This document shows positions 8,156-17,543 of a stretch of 64,000 bases of DNA, in pieces (within the stretch, counting starts at the first letter, position 1; every line of letters begins with the position of its first letter). This DNA comes from Planctomycetota bacterium (GTDB taxonomy: Bacteria; Planctomycetota; Phycisphaerae; UBA1845), in contig JAUWWQ010000012.1 in NCBI GenBank assembly GCA_030616775.1, forward strand, positions 29,545-93,544. Reading direction: 5' to 3'. Made by a program: the position numbers and the translations under genes. The notes under the pieces are model-generated. The model ran no database searches, was not told where the DNA came from, and was given only the letters and a program-made list of their open reading frames with translations.

Positions 8156-8310
8156 AAGCGCGCAAACATCCCCACCTGATCCTCGAAATCGGCGAACGTC
8201 GCACCTTTCAGGGGAACGCTTTCATCGTCCGGAATCAACCGATCCAACTGTGCGGCGAACGCCGAAAGTATCCGCGCCCGCGCCTTCTGACGTGTTCTGC
8301 TTGCTGACAT
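8152..8310 (-). pseudogene. N-terminal fragment of an IS transposase (possibly ISKra4-like)
   Basis: The reverse strand reads MSASRTRQKARARILSAF and continues through VPLKGATFADFEDQV for 46 residues. It then runs into antisense of the methyltransferase stub and stops. The LKGATFADFED element resembles the N-terminal region of ISKra4-family transposases (moderate to low certainty). About 100 bp upstream of its start, at 8408-8419, is tgtcacggaccc, which recurs as the terminal repeat of a small element at 60611-60762. This supports the reading as the left end of an IS whose body has been deleted. Confidence 0.45.
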
Positions 8311-8756
8311 GAATGGCTTCCTCCATGAAGCACTACCCGAAACGTCCGGGTCCGCCGTCCGTGCCCGACCCCGCCGCAATCATAACACAAAAAACACCCG
8401 CCTAAACTGTCACGGACCCGGTGTGCCGTCCTCCCAACCGGGCGATCCTGTGGTACTACGACTCCCTGTACCAGGCGACCAGCCAAGTAGGGCCGGTCGA
8501 TGACCCGTCTTGATCATTTACGTGGAGTGCGGGCAGGCCCTATGTTGGTGTGATGCCGATTCCGGTGCGCGGGGATTTGCTCTCGCTTGAAGCGGAGCCG
8601 CCGTGCAGGTAGAATCGTGCCCACGGAGACGGCAAATGGGGAATCTCGGATTGATTAAGGGCAAATAATGCCATCCCAAACTCGAATACTGAGCTGGATG
8701 CGTGGTAGGACGGTGGGGCAGTGTCCCATCCGACTGGCCCGCGCGGAGGATTGATA
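8311..8756. other. Intergenic stretch with an IS-end-like motif
   Basis: No convincing gene is seen. The reverse complement of 8397-8419 begins gggtccgtgaca and continues with an aggcggg-rich stretch, like the end of the element at 60611. It probably marks the left edge of the degraded IS. The final 12 bases contain the Shine-Dalgarno of the next gene. Confidence 0.5.
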
Positions 8757-9032
8757 ATGCCACTGTCACTCGCTGAGATGGACTGGAACTCGCTGCTGCA
8801 GAATGAACTACTTCCTGTCTTGGTGATGCTCGGAGTCGGCGGACTCATCGGCATGGCTGCTATCATCGCCGTGCAATGGCGGAAAGCCTACGAGGCTCGC
8901 CTGAAGGAAAAGATGATTGACCGTGGGTTCACCGCCGACGAAATTGTGCGCGTTATCAACGCTCGGGTCAGCGAAAAGCGGAGGTGTGAAACAGCACACT
9001 TTGCAGACCGGGGCGAGCCAGTTGCACGTTGA
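8757..9032 (+). CDS. Small single-pass membrane protein of unknown function
   Basis: This 91-residue protein starts at ATG 8757, with GGAGGA six bases upstream. A hydrophobic segment near residues 15-38 (VLVMLGVGGLIGMAAIIAVQW) forms one transmembrane helix. It is followed by a charged cytoplasmic part, KMIDRGFTADEIVRVINA. That short helix-turn motif (MIDRG-x-x-x-DEI) is common in small bacterial membrane proteins, often next to ECF sigma or anti-sigma genes. No such partner is present here. The last 15 or so residues are weakly protein-like. Function unknown. Confidence 0.65.
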   Translation: MPLSLAEMDWNSLLQNELLPVLVMLGVGGLIGMAAIIAVQWRKAYEARLKEKMIDRGFTADEIVRVINARVSEKRRCETAHFADRGEPVAR

Positions 9033-9176
9033 TGGATCCCCTTTTATAGACATTTTCGTGACGGCGGGGAACGGTGGCCTGGGCAACCCCACGGCCTCGG
9101 ATTCGGACCTAGGGGCCGTCCATCGCCGCCGGCATAGTTGGCCGACTCCATGCAGACTAAGCGGAAGGTCGCAAAC

Positions 9177-10520
9177 ATGAATGCCAAAATGCGGTGCCAT
9201 GCCCTTAACATCATCTGTACCGTCAACCTAGTCAGCGCTTCGGCACTCGCTGTGAGTGAACGTGCTGAGATCAACCTGAACCTGGCCGGGCAATACTTCC
9301 AGGAAGCGCGTGCAGTCTGCACCAGGGACGCCGGGCGGCTTTGGGGGGTCAGTCTTTGTGGTCCGATGCTATTCGTCGACCCGGTGAGCCGTACCATCGT
9401 CGCGAACCAGGCCGATCAAGACGGCCTCCTGCGCAAGAAGGACGGGCTCTTCGTCGGCCGCTTACCCGCCGATCAACTCATTGCGAACACGCCCACCCGA
9501 TGGGCCGGTACACATTGGGCGATGATCGTCTGGCCGTTGCCGCAGGATCAGCGCGCCCGGGGGCGACTTATGGCCCACGAGCTGTGGCACCTCGTTCAAC
9601 ACCAGCTTTTGCCCGGCGTTCAAACGAACCTTGGCATGCCCAACACTTCCAACAGTCACCTGGACACGCGTGAGGGCCGCATCTTCCTACAGCTCGAATG
9701 GCGGGCCCTGGAAGCGGCCCTGCGAAGGGAAGAACCGGACCGACGCACTGCCCTCGAAGACGCCCTGGTGTTTAGAGCATATCGACGATCGTTGTTTCCA
9801 AGTGCCGCAGCCCAAGAGCGGAGCTTGGAGCTGAACGAGGGTCTCGCTGAATACACCGGCGTAAGACTCTCGACGAAGTCGGATCGCGAGGCGATAGACG
9901 ATGCAGTAACCGTTCTGCGTCAAGGCACACGGAGAGAGACTTTCGTGCGCTCATTCGCCTACGCATCGGGTCCGGCCTACGGTCTTCTGCTCGACCATGC
10001 CGCCCCCGACTGGCGAGAGGCGCAGACCTTGGCCGCCGACCTGGGCGATCTGCTGCGTGCGGCGCTGTCCATCGACCTTCCGACCGCACTCAAAGACGAG
10101 GCTGGGCAACGCGCGAAACGGTATAACGGTAAGCAACTGATGGCCGACGAAGCCAAGCGCGACACGACCCGGCAAGAACGCCTCGCCCGATACCGTGCCC
10201 ACTTTGTCGACGGTCCTGTCCTGATCATACCTCTTACGCATCCGAGTGTGCAGTTCAACCCCGGCAATCTTCACCCGCTTGGTGATCTCGGAACGGTCTA
10301 TCCCACCATGACGCTCAGCGACGCCTGGGGAATCCTGACTGTCGAGAAGGGCGCGCTAATGAACACAAACTGGTCCGAAGTGCGCGTAACAGCACCGAAG
10401 GACACAACCGCCCGGCCCGTCAAAGGTGACGGCTGGATACTGGAACTCAACATAGACTGGATGTTGCAGCCCGGGATACGCACAGGGAGTTACATGTTGG
10501 CGCGCTTGTCGGGTGGCTGA
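9177..10520 (+). CDS. Secreted protein with HExxH motif, putative gluzincin-type metallopeptidase
   Basis: This 447-residue protein is probably exported. The N-terminus MNAKMRCHALNIICTVNLV-SASALA looks like a signal peptide. I chose ATG 9177 because GGAAGG lies 9 nt upstream and the hydrophobic segment then sits at the right place. ATG 9150 or TTG 9138 would add 9-13 residues. LMAHELWHLVQHQL contains H134-E135-x-x-H138. A second acidic motif, NEGLAEYTG, near residues 220-228 could provide the third zinc ligand, as in gluzincins. The last third (about 330-447) is a beta-rich tail with no motif I know. Enzyme activity is inferred from the motif only, and the substrate is unknown. It stands alone, followed by a hairpin element. 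Confidence 0.75.
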   Translation: MNAKMRCHALNIICTVNLVSASALAVSERAEINLNLAGQYFQEARAVCTRDAGRLWGVSLCGPMLFVDPVSRTIVANQADQDGLLRKKDGLFVGRLPADQLIANTPTRWAGTHWAMIVWPLPQDQRARGRLMAHELWHLVQHQLLPGVQTNLGMPNTSNSHLDTREGRIFLQLEWRALEAALRREEPDRRTALEDALVFRAYRRSLFPSAAAQERSLELNEGLAEYTGVRLSTKSDREAIDDAVTVLRQGTRRETFVRSFAYASGPAYGLLLDHAAPDWREAQTLAADLGDLLRAALSIDLPTALKDEAGQRAKRYNGKQLMADEAKRDTTRQERLARYRAHFVDGPVLIIPLTHPSVQFNPGNLHPLGDLGTVYPTMTLSDAWGILTVEKGALMNTNWSEVRVTAPKDTTARPVKGDGWILELNIDWMLQPGIRTGSYMLARLSGG

Positions 10521-10555
10521 GGACCGAGTCCACCACAAGATCCGGGTTTAAGCAA

Positions 10556-10661
10556 GACTATCATCACTGGACCCAGAATCCCTTCTCGGTCCTCTGGCAG
10601 GTGCCGAGAGAGAATTCTCGGCACAGTGTGTAGTCGTATTACTTGTGAAACACGATACTAG
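10556..10661. repeat. Dispersed hairpin element, copy 1, abutting the ltaE stop codon
   Basis: The core (10556-10625) recurs in inverted orientation inside 23060-23150 at roughly 85-90 percent identity. It contains a strong hairpin, gtgccgaga-gagaa-ttctcggcac (10601-10624). The right margin, tagtcg-tatt through tgaaacacgatactag, recurs in direct orientation beside the other copy, so the core is inverted relative to the margin. The element ends in ctag, which contains the stop codon of the minus-strand aldolase gene. The hairpin could terminate transcription of that gene. Confidence 0.75.
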
Positions 10662-11701
10662 GCTGCCAACGAGTTGAGAACATCGCGCACCGCGATGATC
10701 GCGCGGTTGATGTCCCCTCGAGATACATCCAGGTGTGTCACTGCCCGTACGCGCTGCGGGGCCAGCGGCAATATCCACACACCCCGTTCGTGCAGGGCAT
10801 CACAGAATGACTGAGCCGTGCCGATCGCTTCATCGACATCGAAATAGACGATGTTCGTCTCAACCGTACTCGGGTCGATGGAGACTCCGGGCATCTCCGC
10901 CAGTGCATTGGCCAAGTGCTTGGCATTGGCATGATCTTCGGCCAAGCGATCGACGTTGTGCTCAAGCGCGTATAGCGCCCCAGCCGCGATAATACCGGCT
11001 TGCCGCATTCCTCCACCGAACATTTTGCGGAACCGATGGACGCGCTGGATTATCTCAGCGGAACCTGCGACGGCCGACCCGACAGGCGCTCCCAGCCCCT
11101 TCGAGAAGCAGATCGCAACGGTATCGAAGTGCCGTGTATATTCGTGCGGCGAATGGCCGGTGGCGACGCAGGCGTTAAGCAACCTTGCACCATCCAAGTG
11201 CATCCGCAGACCGTGCTCGTCGGCGACTTCACGAATCGACGCGATCTGATCAACCGGCCAGATGCTGCCGCCGCCACGATTATGCGTATTCTCCACAACG
11301 ACGAGGGCCGACCGTGGATAGTGGGAGTCCGCCGGCCGCACTGCCGTGCGCACGTCTTCCGGGTGAAACAGTCCGCGCTCACCGCCGAGCAATCGCAGTG
11401 AACAACCCGACAAACCGGCTGGGGCGCCGGCCTCGTAATGATAAATGTGGCTGTCCGCATGCGCTATGATCTCATCACCCGGCTGGGTCTGGGCGCGAAT
11501 CGCAGTCTGGTTGGCCATGGTTCCGGAGGGAACGTAGATCGCCGCCTCCTGCCCCAGGAGGGAGGCCACTTTCTCCTGGAGGCGGTTGACGGTCGGGTCA
11601 TCGCCGAACACATCGTCGCCGACCTGAGCCTCCGCGATCGCCTTCCGCATCCCAGGCGACGGCCTGGTGACCGTGTCGCTCCGCAAATCCACCACACCCA
11701 C
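10658..11701 (-). CDS. ltaE: Low-specificity L-threonine aldolase (PLP enzyme)
   Basis: This 347-residue fold-type I PLP enzyme cleaves L-threonine/allo-threonine to glycine and acetaldehyde. The opening [15 protein letters not shown] is diagnostic. H84 in the [10 protein letters not shown] segment would stack on the cofactor, D170 and R173 in HLDGARL contact PLP, and K201 in [12 protein letters not shown] forms the Schiff base. Length and order match the family throughout. The start is GTG 11701, with GGAGA about 10 nt upstream. A short antisense gap separates it from the kinase gene. No operon partner is visible. The stop codon lies in the ctag of a hairpin repeat. Confidence 0.95.
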   Translation of the reverse strand: MGVVDLRSDTVTRPSPGMRKAIAEAQVGDDVFGDDPTVNRLQEKVASLLGQEAAIYVPSGTMANQTAIRAQTQPGDEIIAHADSHIYHYEAGAPAGLSGCSLRLLGGERGLFHPEDVRTAVRPADSHYPRSALVVVENTHNRGGGSIWPVDQIASIREVADEHGLRMHLDGARLLNACVATGHSPHEYTRHFDTVAICFSKGLGAPVGSAVAGSAEIIQRVHRFRKMFGGGMRQAGIIAAGALYALEHNVDRLAEDHANAKHLANALAEMPGVSIDPSTVETNIVYFDVDEAIGTAQSFCDALHERGVWILPLAPQRVRAVTHLDVSRGDINRAIIAVRDVLNSLAA

Positions 11702-12589
11702 GTTGCTTGTCTCTCCAGGTATTGGCTCGACCTTTCGATTCCGGGTGTTCGGGGTCTCCCGACGTTAGCGACCATCTGCGCCAAATGGTCTTTATGCCGT
11801 TAGCTCTTGCCCATCATCTCGTGACGGATTCTGGTCTCCACTTGGAGTATGTTGTCGCCCGCAAGCTATACCAGGGCCAGAAGATCAGTCATGCTCGACT
11901 CTTCCCGGGCGAGAAATCGCCTGGTGAGGATCTTAAATCCCATTCGATCCGGCACACGCGCCATAGCCGGGTACGAATGAACTGCGCGAAACTCAGCCGT
12001 AATCTACACTGTTCAGCTTGCCGTTCATCGCCTCGGATATCATCACTGCAAGCCATCATTTCCTTCTAACCTGATGAGTGTCCCAAGCACATTTCTCCTC
12101 CACCATAGGGAGATCGTACGGAGCCAACCGTTCGGCGTCAATTCACGGCAGGACACCCGTATGCGGAGCTACCGCCTCCGTCTGTGTCGGTGCGGGCACA
12201 CGTAGCCTTGCTAGGGTGCTGGCACCCAGCCCGTCTGGAGTTCCCGCAGTGTCGTTGTCTGGGCCATGAGAACTGGTTAGAATCGAGAGGCTTGTGTAAG
12301 GGCCGATTAGGCTGCGGGGGATCAAATCGCGCGATCGCAGCACGATCGAGCATACCCCGAGCCCGGAGAATACGAGAATACGAGATGGTGCGTGGCATTA
12401 CGCATATTGATGTTGCAAATGGAGTTCCAAGAGACCGAAAAACACGTGGGCGACCTGAGGCATGCAACGCTATCCCGCGCTGTTAAAGTAACTGCAGACG
12501 ACCTGACGATGTCCGGCGCATGACGGCAGAGCGACACTCCGCTCTTGTGGAAGGCTCAGCGACATCTGATGACTAGGAGCAAGTGAACT
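11702..12589. other. 888-bp spacer between ltaE and the hybrid kinase
   Basis: The two flanking genes diverge from here, so promoters for both must lie inside. Several short frames exist on both strands (up to about 120 codons), but none has protein-like composition, a good Shine-Dalgarno or a recognisable motif. No tRNA- or riboswitch-like fold was recognised by eye. AGGAG at 12575-12579 is the ribosome site of the kinase. Confidence 0.5.
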
Positions 12590-15500
12590 ATGGATGTCCG
12601 GTTCATCCTAGGGATTTCCGTCCTCCTCCAGTTGGGCGCTGCCCTGGTAGCACTGTGGCTGATCCGCATTACGAGGCGCCGTTTGGCGTGGGGACTGATA
12701 GCCACGGCAGCCGTGCTGATGGCTGCTCGCCGCTCCGTCAGTTTGCTTCACATGGCCTCCGGTGATCTGGCTCACCCGCTCGACCTGACGGCCGAGCTGG
12801 TGGCCCTGGCAACGTCAGGCATCCTGCTGACGGGGCTGGCCCTGGTCATCCCGCTTCATGGATCGATAAGACGCTCTGAGGAGGCACTGCGAGAGAGTCA
12901 ACGCACCCTGGCAACCTTGATGAGCAACCTGCTGGGGATGGCCTATCGATGTCGCAACGACCGGGATTGGACGATGGAGTTCGTCAGCGAAGGCTGTCTC
13001 CACCTGACCGGCTACCAGCCTGACGACCTGATTGGCAACCGAACGGTCTCCTATGCGCAGCTGATTCATCCGGACGATCGTGAATCCGTGTGGGATGAGG
13101 TGCAAGCGGCCCTGCGCGTTAAGGAGCCCTTTCACCTTGTCTACCGCATCCAGAGCGCCAAAGCCGAAGAGAAGTGGGTTTGGGAGCAAGGTCAAGGAGT
13201 CTTTTCGCCCAGCGGGGAGCTGCTCGCCCTTGAAGGGTATATTACAGACGTCACCGATCGTGAGCGGGCCGAGGAGGCCCTGCGAAAGGCGCATGACGAT
13301 CTCGAACGGCGGGTGAAAAAGCGCACTGCTGATCTGAGCGCTGCCAATGAACAGCTTCGAAATGAGATCGCTGAAAGAGAACGGTTTGAAACCGCGTTGC
13401 GGGCCAGCGAAGAAAAATTCCGCGCTCTTGTCGAGACGACCAGTGACTGGGTTTGGGAGGTGGATGAGAACGGTATCTACACTTACTCCAGTCCACAGGT
13501 CACGGACCTGCTGGGATACCGGCCGGAGGACGTCATCGGCAAGACACCCTTCGATTTCATGCCTCCTGATGAGGCACAACGGGTGGCCAGATCGTTCAGA
13601 GCTATAGTTGAGTCAAGGGAACCTTTCTCAGGCTTGGAGAACACTAACCTCCACAAGGACGGGCGACAGGTGGTGCTTGAGACCAACGGCGTGCCAATTG
13701 TTGACGCAAAAGGAAAGCTCCTGGGTTATAGGGGGATCGACCGCAACATCACCGGGCGCAAGCGGGCCGAGGCCGAGCTGCAGCAAAGCGAAAAGAAGTA
13801 CAGAACGCTACTGGAGAACCTTCCTCAGAAGATATTCTACAAGAACACAGAATCAGTGTATGTGTCCTGCAATTACAATTACGCAAGAGATCTCAAGATT
13901 ACGCCGGAGGAGATTGTCGGGAAAACTGATTACGAATTTTATCCCAAGGAGCTGGCTGAGAAATACAGAGCAGATGACCGAAGGATTATCAAGTCCGGAG
14001 GGACAGAGGAAATTGAAGAGAAGTACCTGTCGGACGGACAGGAATTCACTGTGCAAACGGCCAAAACACCCGTCAAGGATGAAGAAGGAAAAACCACGGG
14101 CATTCTGGGGATCTTTTGGGATATCACCGAGCGCAAGAGAGCTGCGGAAGAACTGAGGCAAGCCAAAGAGGCGGCCGAGGCCGCCAGCCGCGCTAAAAGT
14201 GCCTTCCTTGCCAACATGAGCCACGAAATCCGCACGCCTATGACGGCTATGCTCGGCGCTGCGGAACTCTTGGCCGCGGGCCGCACCGACCAACCTCGAG
14301 ACCCTGACCGCGTCGACATAATCCTCAGAAATGGCCGCCACCTGCTGGCCCTGATTAACGATTTGCTGGATCTGTCCCGGGCTGAGGTAGACAAGCTCGA
14401 GGTTCGGCGTTCGCCGTGTTCCTTGCTCGATGTCATGGCGGATGTTGAGGCGGTGACACGGCTACTGCACTGGCGACCCGCCGTCGACTACCGGATCATC
14501 TACGAGACCCCTGCTCCCACCCGAATCGTCACGGACGCGACGCGACTTAAACAAGCAGTGATCAATCTCATCAGCAATGCGCTGAAGTTCACGGAAATCG
14601 GCCACGTGAAGGTGCGCATACAGGTCCGCCGTGACCACGCTGAGCCCCGCCTGTCCATCGCTGTGGAAGACACCGGAGCAGGGATTCCCGCCGGCGACAC
14701 CGAGCGCATCTTCGAGACGTTCACCCAGATCGGCCCGGGCACGCCTGGAATATCCGGGGGCGTGGGCTTGGGCCTGCCGCTTGCTAGGTGGATCGCCGAG
14801 CAGCTTGGAGGGGTCCTTGAGGTCACAAGTGTTAAAGACCGCGGGAGCACTTTCACACTCCGTGTGTCTACCGGACCACTCGACGACGCGGCGTGGGTAA
14901 CGCCTGGCGAAATGTCCATCCTGCCCAAACCGCCGAGCGGGCTTGACACGATGGCCAGTGGGCCACGAATACGTGGACACATACTCCTGGCCGAAGATTT
15001 CCCCGACACCCGCAAGCTGATCGAACAGGCCCTGACGAATGTGGGTGCCAAGGTCACCACTGTGGATAATGGCGAAGACGCGGTCAAGGTCGCGCTCGCC
15101 GAACAGTTCGACCTGATTCTCATGGACGTGCGGATGCCTGGAATGAACGGTCTCAGTGCCACCGCTGAGCTTCGCCGGCGTGGATGCCTGACGCCTATCA
15201 TCGCCCTGACGGCCTCGACCACGGAGGACGACCGGGAGCGGATCCTTAAGAGCGGTTTCGACGACTTGTGGACTAAGCCGATCACGCTTGAGCAGCTCCA
15301 TGACGAGGTGGCTGCATACCTCCGTGAAACATCTGAGGAGGTTGGACGCGGCGATCAAGCCGGACTCGACCGCTCAACCGCGACCATCGAGGACCCGCGT
15401 CTTGCGGCCGCTCGTACGGAGTTTGCCCGGAATCTGCCCTCACGGCTTGCCCGCGTCACAGCCGCTGTCAAAGCCCGTGACATCGACCAGGCGCGGGAGG

Positions 15501-15691
15501 CGCTGCACCAGCTAGTCGGCGCCGGAGGCATGCACGGATTCACGTCGGTTTCGCAAGAGGCTGCACGATTACTTGAATTGGCCAGAAATGGAACACTCGC
15601 CGAACACCCTGATGAGCTGGAACCCTTGAAGGATCTGGTCAAGCAAGCCGTGGAATCAGTGTCTCCTCAGAGCGGGACTACCACGGGCTAG
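12590..15691 (+). CDS. Membrane hybrid histidine kinase with three PAS domains, receiver and HPt
   Basis: This 1033-residue sensor has three hydrophobic helices in residues 5-95, then PAS1 (about 100-225), a coiled-coil/linker (225-275), PAS2 (275-390) and PAS3 (395-510). HisKA follows with phospho-acceptor H545 in NMSHEIRTPM, then HATPase_c (about 645-765: NLISNAL N-box, DTGAGIP G1, GLGLPL G2), a receiver with D846 in LMDVRMPG and Lys in TKPI, and an HPt domain with H973 in HQLVGAGG. All phosphorelay residues are present, so the protein could pass phosphate H-D-H to a separate regulator, which is not nearby. PAS3 (13800-14150) is visibly richer in A and T than the rest, with codons such as aat, att and aaa, suggesting a domain acquired from another source. 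The start ATG has AGGAG 10 nt upstream. The ligand is unknown. Confidence 0.94.
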   Translation: MDVRFILGISVLLQLGAALVALWLIRITRRRLAWGLIATAAVLMAARRSVSLLHMASGDLAHPLDLTAELVALATSGILLTGLALVIPLHGSIRRSEEALRESQRTLATLMSNLLGMAYRCRNDRDWTMEFVSEGCLHLTGYQPDDLIGNRTVSYAQLIHPDDRESVWDEVQAALRVKEPFHLVYRIQSAKAEEKWVWEQGQGVFSPSGELLALEGYITDVTDRERAEEALRKAHDDLERRVKKRTADLSAANEQLRNEIAERERFETALRASEEKFRALVETTSDWVWEVDENGIYTYSSPQVTDLLGYRPEDVIGKTPFDFMPPDEAQRVARSFRAIVESREPFSGLENTNLHKDGRQVVLETNGVPIVDAKGKLLGYRGIDRNITGRKRAEAELQQSEKKYRTLLENLPQKIFYKNTESVYVSCNYNYARDLKITPEEIVGKTDYEFYPKELAEKYRADDRRIIKSGGTEEIEEKYLSDGQEFTVQTAKTPVKDEEGKTTGILGIFWDITERKRAAEELRQAKEAAEAASRAKSAFLANMSHEIRTPMTAMLGAAELLAAGRTDQPRDPDRVDIILRNGRHLLALINDLLDLSRAEVDKLEVRRSPCSLLDVMADVEAVTRLLHWRPAVDYRIIYETPAPTRIVTDATRLKQAVINLISNALKFTEIGHVKVRIQVRRDHAEPRLSIAVEDTGAGIPAGDTERIFETFTQIGPGTPGISGGVGLGLPLARWIAEQLGGVLEVTSVKDRGSTFTLRVSTGPLDDAAWVTPGEMSILPKPPSGLDTMASGPRIRGHILLAEDFPDTRKLIEQALTNVGAKVTTVDNGEDAVKVALAEQFDLILMDVRMPGMNGLSATAELRRRGCLTPIIALTASTTEDDRERILKSGFDDLWTKPITLEQLHDEVAAYLRETSEEVGRGDQAGLDRSTATIEDPRLAAARTEFARNLPSRLARVTAAVKARDIDQAREALHQLVGAGGMHGFTSVSQEAARLLELARNGTLAEHPDELEPLKDLVKQAVESVSPQSGTTTG

Positions 15692-15906
15692 CCACCCGGC
15701 GTGGCCGCTGTGAGCGGCACTCCTTAAGTTGATCCGGGGTCTGCTGCGACGTACACCTCTTGCCACCGATTCGCTCTCCGGCTTGACCTGACAGTTGCCT
15801 TGGGGATACTAGAGATGGGTGGGTACCACCCTATCCGTCTTCGCCGGAGCGAATACGGGCGCCAACGCGAACCAGACCTCGAACAAGCCAGTAAGAGGAC
15901 TCTCGT

Positions 15907-16761
15907 ATGATCGCTAACAGCCACTTGATCAAGGGGCGGACGGCCTGCGGCACACGCCGTTTGGTGTTGCCGCTGGTGGTGTGCGGCCTGGGGTTGGGGG
16001 CTTGCGGTTGCGGCTCCTTCAACCCCGCTTTCGTGAGCCTTTTTGACCCGACGGGTTCCGGCCAGTTTACTACCCTTGACAACCCCTCGGGGCACGTCGT
16101 GGTTACGTTCGTCAACAACGTAGTGGTAGACGAGCAACTCCTGGCCTATTTGGAAGGCCCCGCCAACCTGGTATTGACGGATGCGGAAAAACGAGAGTTA
16201 CGGCCTCGGATACGGCTTCGCGTGCAGGTTACCTTCACGGACGGGACGGTACAGACCATCGAGTTCATCGACGGCAGCACGAAGCTCGTGGAGCCGGCTT
16301 TCGCCGCTGAGGCAGACCCAGACCTCAATCAAAACGATCTAGACAACGTCGTCGTCCCATGCGTTGTTGCCTCCGTGACGCTTGCCCCAGGGACGGACAT
16401 TGAGGTTTTCATACCTGCCGGCCTACTGCAGTTTGGACGAGAAGAGGTCTTCGATGCGGAGGGTAATCCCGTCACCATCTATACCTTACGAGGAGAAGAG
16501 GCCCCAAGGTTTCGAAGACTGGAGATCGACGAGATCGATGAGGACGGGAACGTGACCGTGCAACACCACATCGGTCGGCGTGACGCCCCGAGCCCTGCGA
16601 TGAATCCTCTATGCGGTTCCGTCGTTGCCATCGTGGCGGACGGAGTGCTGAAAGTCCCGTTCTTAACTCAGGCGTCCACGCGCCCGAGCTACGACTTGGC
16701 AGACAATGCGACTGTCTCGAGAATCGGCGGGCGTTACGAGTTCCGCGTAACCGTGCACTAG
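15907..16761 (+). CDS. Putative lipoprotein, first of three consecutive small exported proteins
   Basis: This 284-residue protein has a long basic n-region, a hydrophobic stretch LVLPLVVCGLGLG and a lipobox-like LGAC, followed by a short Cys/Gly spacer and the motif SFNPAFVSLFDP. The mature part is beta-rich and acidic, without a known domain. The following protein shares the pattern Cys-...-NPAF-[VI]-S right after the lipid site, so the two look related in their N-terminal anchor region. ATG is 17 nt after aagaggactc, a weak ribosome site. The three genes run on the same strand with gaps of about 40-50 nt, likely one transcript. Function unknown. Probably inner- or outer-membrane attached on the periplasmic side. 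Confidence 0.75.
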   Translation: MIANSHLIKGRTACGTRRLVLPLVVCGLGLGACGCGSFNPAFVSLFDPTGSGQFTTLDNPSGHVVVTFVNNVVVDEQLLAYLEGPANLVLTDAEKRELRPRIRLRVQVTFTDGTVQTIEFIDGSTKLVEPAFAAEADPDLNQNDLDNVVVPCVVASVTLAPGTDIEVFIPAGLLQFGREEVFDAEGNPVTIYTLRGEEAPRFRRLEIDEIDEDGNVTVQHHIGRRDAPSPAMNPLCGSVVAIVADGVLKVPFLTQASTRPSYDLADNATVSRIGGRYEFRVTVH

Positions 16762-16811
16762 GAGCAGGCATTCGGGCACGAAACACCGATATTAAACGGA
16801 GGAAGCGGGTA

Positions 16812-17504
16812 GTGCAAATGGGTATGGGACGGACAATGATACCGGGTGCCCTGGCCCTTCTGGGGTTCGCAGCGACCGGGTGCGGGAACGTCGGGATTCT
16901 CAATCCGGCCTTCATCAGCACCTTGGTCGGGGGCGTCGTCCCGTTCACGCCGGGTCCGGGCGCCGCCTACGTCTTCGTTCGCTGTGTGAATGAAACCAAT
17001 GAGCCCATCGAGTTCATTGTCACTATTCAGCGGAGCGTTCTGATCCTTGATGAGAACGGCAACTTTCAGGTCGATGAGGAGGGTAATTTCATCACCCGAC
17101 CCGAACGAGAAACCGTTCGTATGACGACCTTCCCAGATGGGCAATCGAGGGAACTTGGGACGCTGTTCCCTTGCGGTGAATCCCCTGTGACGCACGTCGG
17201 TCTCGGAGAGAACCTGTTGCCGACAGACGCGGCCGTCTTTGTAGGAGGGCGGGGCGTCGCCGGGGCAGAGGGATTCGGCGTGCCCGCTGGCAACCTGAAC
17301 CCGCTGCAGTTGGTGGTGGGCAACTTTAACTGTGGAGACACGATCATCTTTCGGGCCTTCCTCAGCAGCAATGTAGCGGGCGGCGTGGCCCTACAGTCCT
17401 TCTTGCTACCTGGCTCGGAACAGCCATCGGATTTCGACGGCCCCGACACGTTCGTTAACATGGAGCAGTTCCTTGAATCGCAGGTCCGCGAGGACGAGCC
17501 GTAG
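16812..17504 (+). CDS. Putative lipoprotein, second of the cluster
   Basis: This 230-residue protein has the leader MIPGALALLGFAATGC, a good lipobox (AATGC), then GNVGILNPAFISTL, which parallels the NPAFVS motif of the upstream protein. GTG 16812 sits 9 nt behind GGAGGA. ATG 16818 is the alternative and is further from it. The mature domain holds several Cys (FVRC, FPCGESP, FNCGD) and beta-rich repeats with DENGNFQVDEEGNF. No family is recognised. Its position between two other exported proteins suggests a common envelope role. Confidence 0.75.
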   Translation: MQMGMGRTMIPGALALLGFAATGCGNVGILNPAFISTLVGGVVPFTPGPGAAYVFVRCVNETNEPIEFIVTIQRSVLILDENGNFQVDEEGNFITRPERETVRMTTFPDGQSRELGTLFPCGESPVTHVGLGENLLPTDAAVFVGGRGVAGAEGFGVPAGNLNPLQLVVGNFNCGDTIIFRAFLSSNVAGGVALQSFLLPGSEQPSDFDGPDTFVNMEQFLESQVREDEP

Positions 17505-17543
17505 CCAGAGGGCGGGCCGTGCATAGACCGGGAGAACCCGAAC

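Noticed and set aside
14462..15358. 298-codon minus-strand frame inside the hybrid kinase gene
   Set aside because: Shadow of the kinase HATPase/receiver region; high GC keeps the opposite strand open.
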